Source: DATKBT01 sp035546295 (GTDB lineage: Bacteria; Acidobacteriota; Thermoanaerobaculia; Multivoradales; Multivoraceae). From it: DNA of 40,601 bases. Positions 40,599 to 40,601 of this stretch are shown piece after piece. The notes beneath the pieces are model-generated. The model made no database searches. It worked only from the letters and a program-made list of their open reading frames with translations, and was not told where the DNA came from. The stretch spans positions 1 through 40,601 of the forward strand of contig DATKBT010000097.1 of the NCBI GenBank assembly GCA_035546295.1. Direction: 5' to 3'. The first letter of the stretch is position 1. Each line of letters begins with the position of its first letter. Made by a program: the position numbers and the translations under genes.

Positions 40599-40601
40599 GA
40601 G

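Noticed and set aside
1..40601. CRISPR array, prophage, complete insertion sequence or rRNA
   Set aside because: No regularly spaced direct repeats, transposase, integrase, phage structural genes or rRNA motifs were seen.

Overview
The window is GC-rich (by eye close to 70 %), densely coded on both strands and has no rRNA, tRNA, CRISPR array or intact insertion sequence that I can see. The best taxonomic hint is the PadR regulator, secreted serine hydrolase and 'orphan' permease cluster at 18.8-23.0 kb. The permease has the N-terminal prefix helices and two FtsX-type halves of the ADOP family typical of Acidobacteriota. Membrane-anchored Ser/Thr kinases with extracytoplasmic tails and DUF1080 and S41 proteins fit the same phylum. 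This placement is inference from gene content only.

Layout. 1-6.1 kb: a kinase-fold protein lacking the catalytic residues (it runs off the left edge), a MutS-family ATPase, and a complete membrane-anchored Ser/Thr kinase. 6.1-9.0 kb: two exported proteins on the minus strand, a three-part alpha/beta hydrolase and a PqqB-like metallo-beta-lactamase-fold lipoprotein. 9.0-9.6 kb: a non-coding stretch with a duplicated structured repeat of about 150 bp and an 18-bp perfect hairpin. 9.6-13.2 kb: a SWIM/SNF2 helicase. 13.2-14.5 kb: a less GC-rich patch with a decayed glyoxalase fragment and a RibD/DHFR-like reductase, probably acquired. 14.5-18.7 kb: an MFS transporter and a P1B-type metal ATPase with a C-terminal hemerythrin domain. 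18.7-23.0 kb: the PadR operon, with a readable promoter and two matching operator palindromes. 23.0-24.5 kb: a stub of a secreted-protein gene, a GNAT acetyltransferase and a DUF1080 protein. 24.5-27.1 kb: an ankyrin protein and a membrane-anchored SGNH hydrolase. 27.3-29.1 kb: a tight XdhC(N)-XdhC(C)-MocA-like operon for molybdenum hydroxylase maturation, without the hydroxylase. 29.2-30.5 kb: mannose-6-phosphate isomerase. 30.5-36.5 kb: a minus-strand run of envelope proteins (multipass protein, DUF4203, LolA-like, S41 peptidase, SH3/LSm-like secreted protein). 36.7-40.6 kb: a Ppx/GppA-HD phosphatase, a small secreted protein, a GFA-family zinc protein and two small membrane proteins.

Working together. 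Most of the window deals with the cell envelope and signalling. The clearest functional units are the PadR operon (auto-regulated, translationally coupled to a periplasmic serine hydrolase and a MacB-like permease), the XdhC/MocA maturation operon, and the kinase/pseudokinase pair flanking the MutS-like gene. Three sequence-level patterns cross gene boundaries: short 10-15 bp tandem duplications at starts and stops, a recurring extended -10 motif (TGC-TANNNT) upstream of several genes, and the structured repeat at 9.05-9.38 kb.
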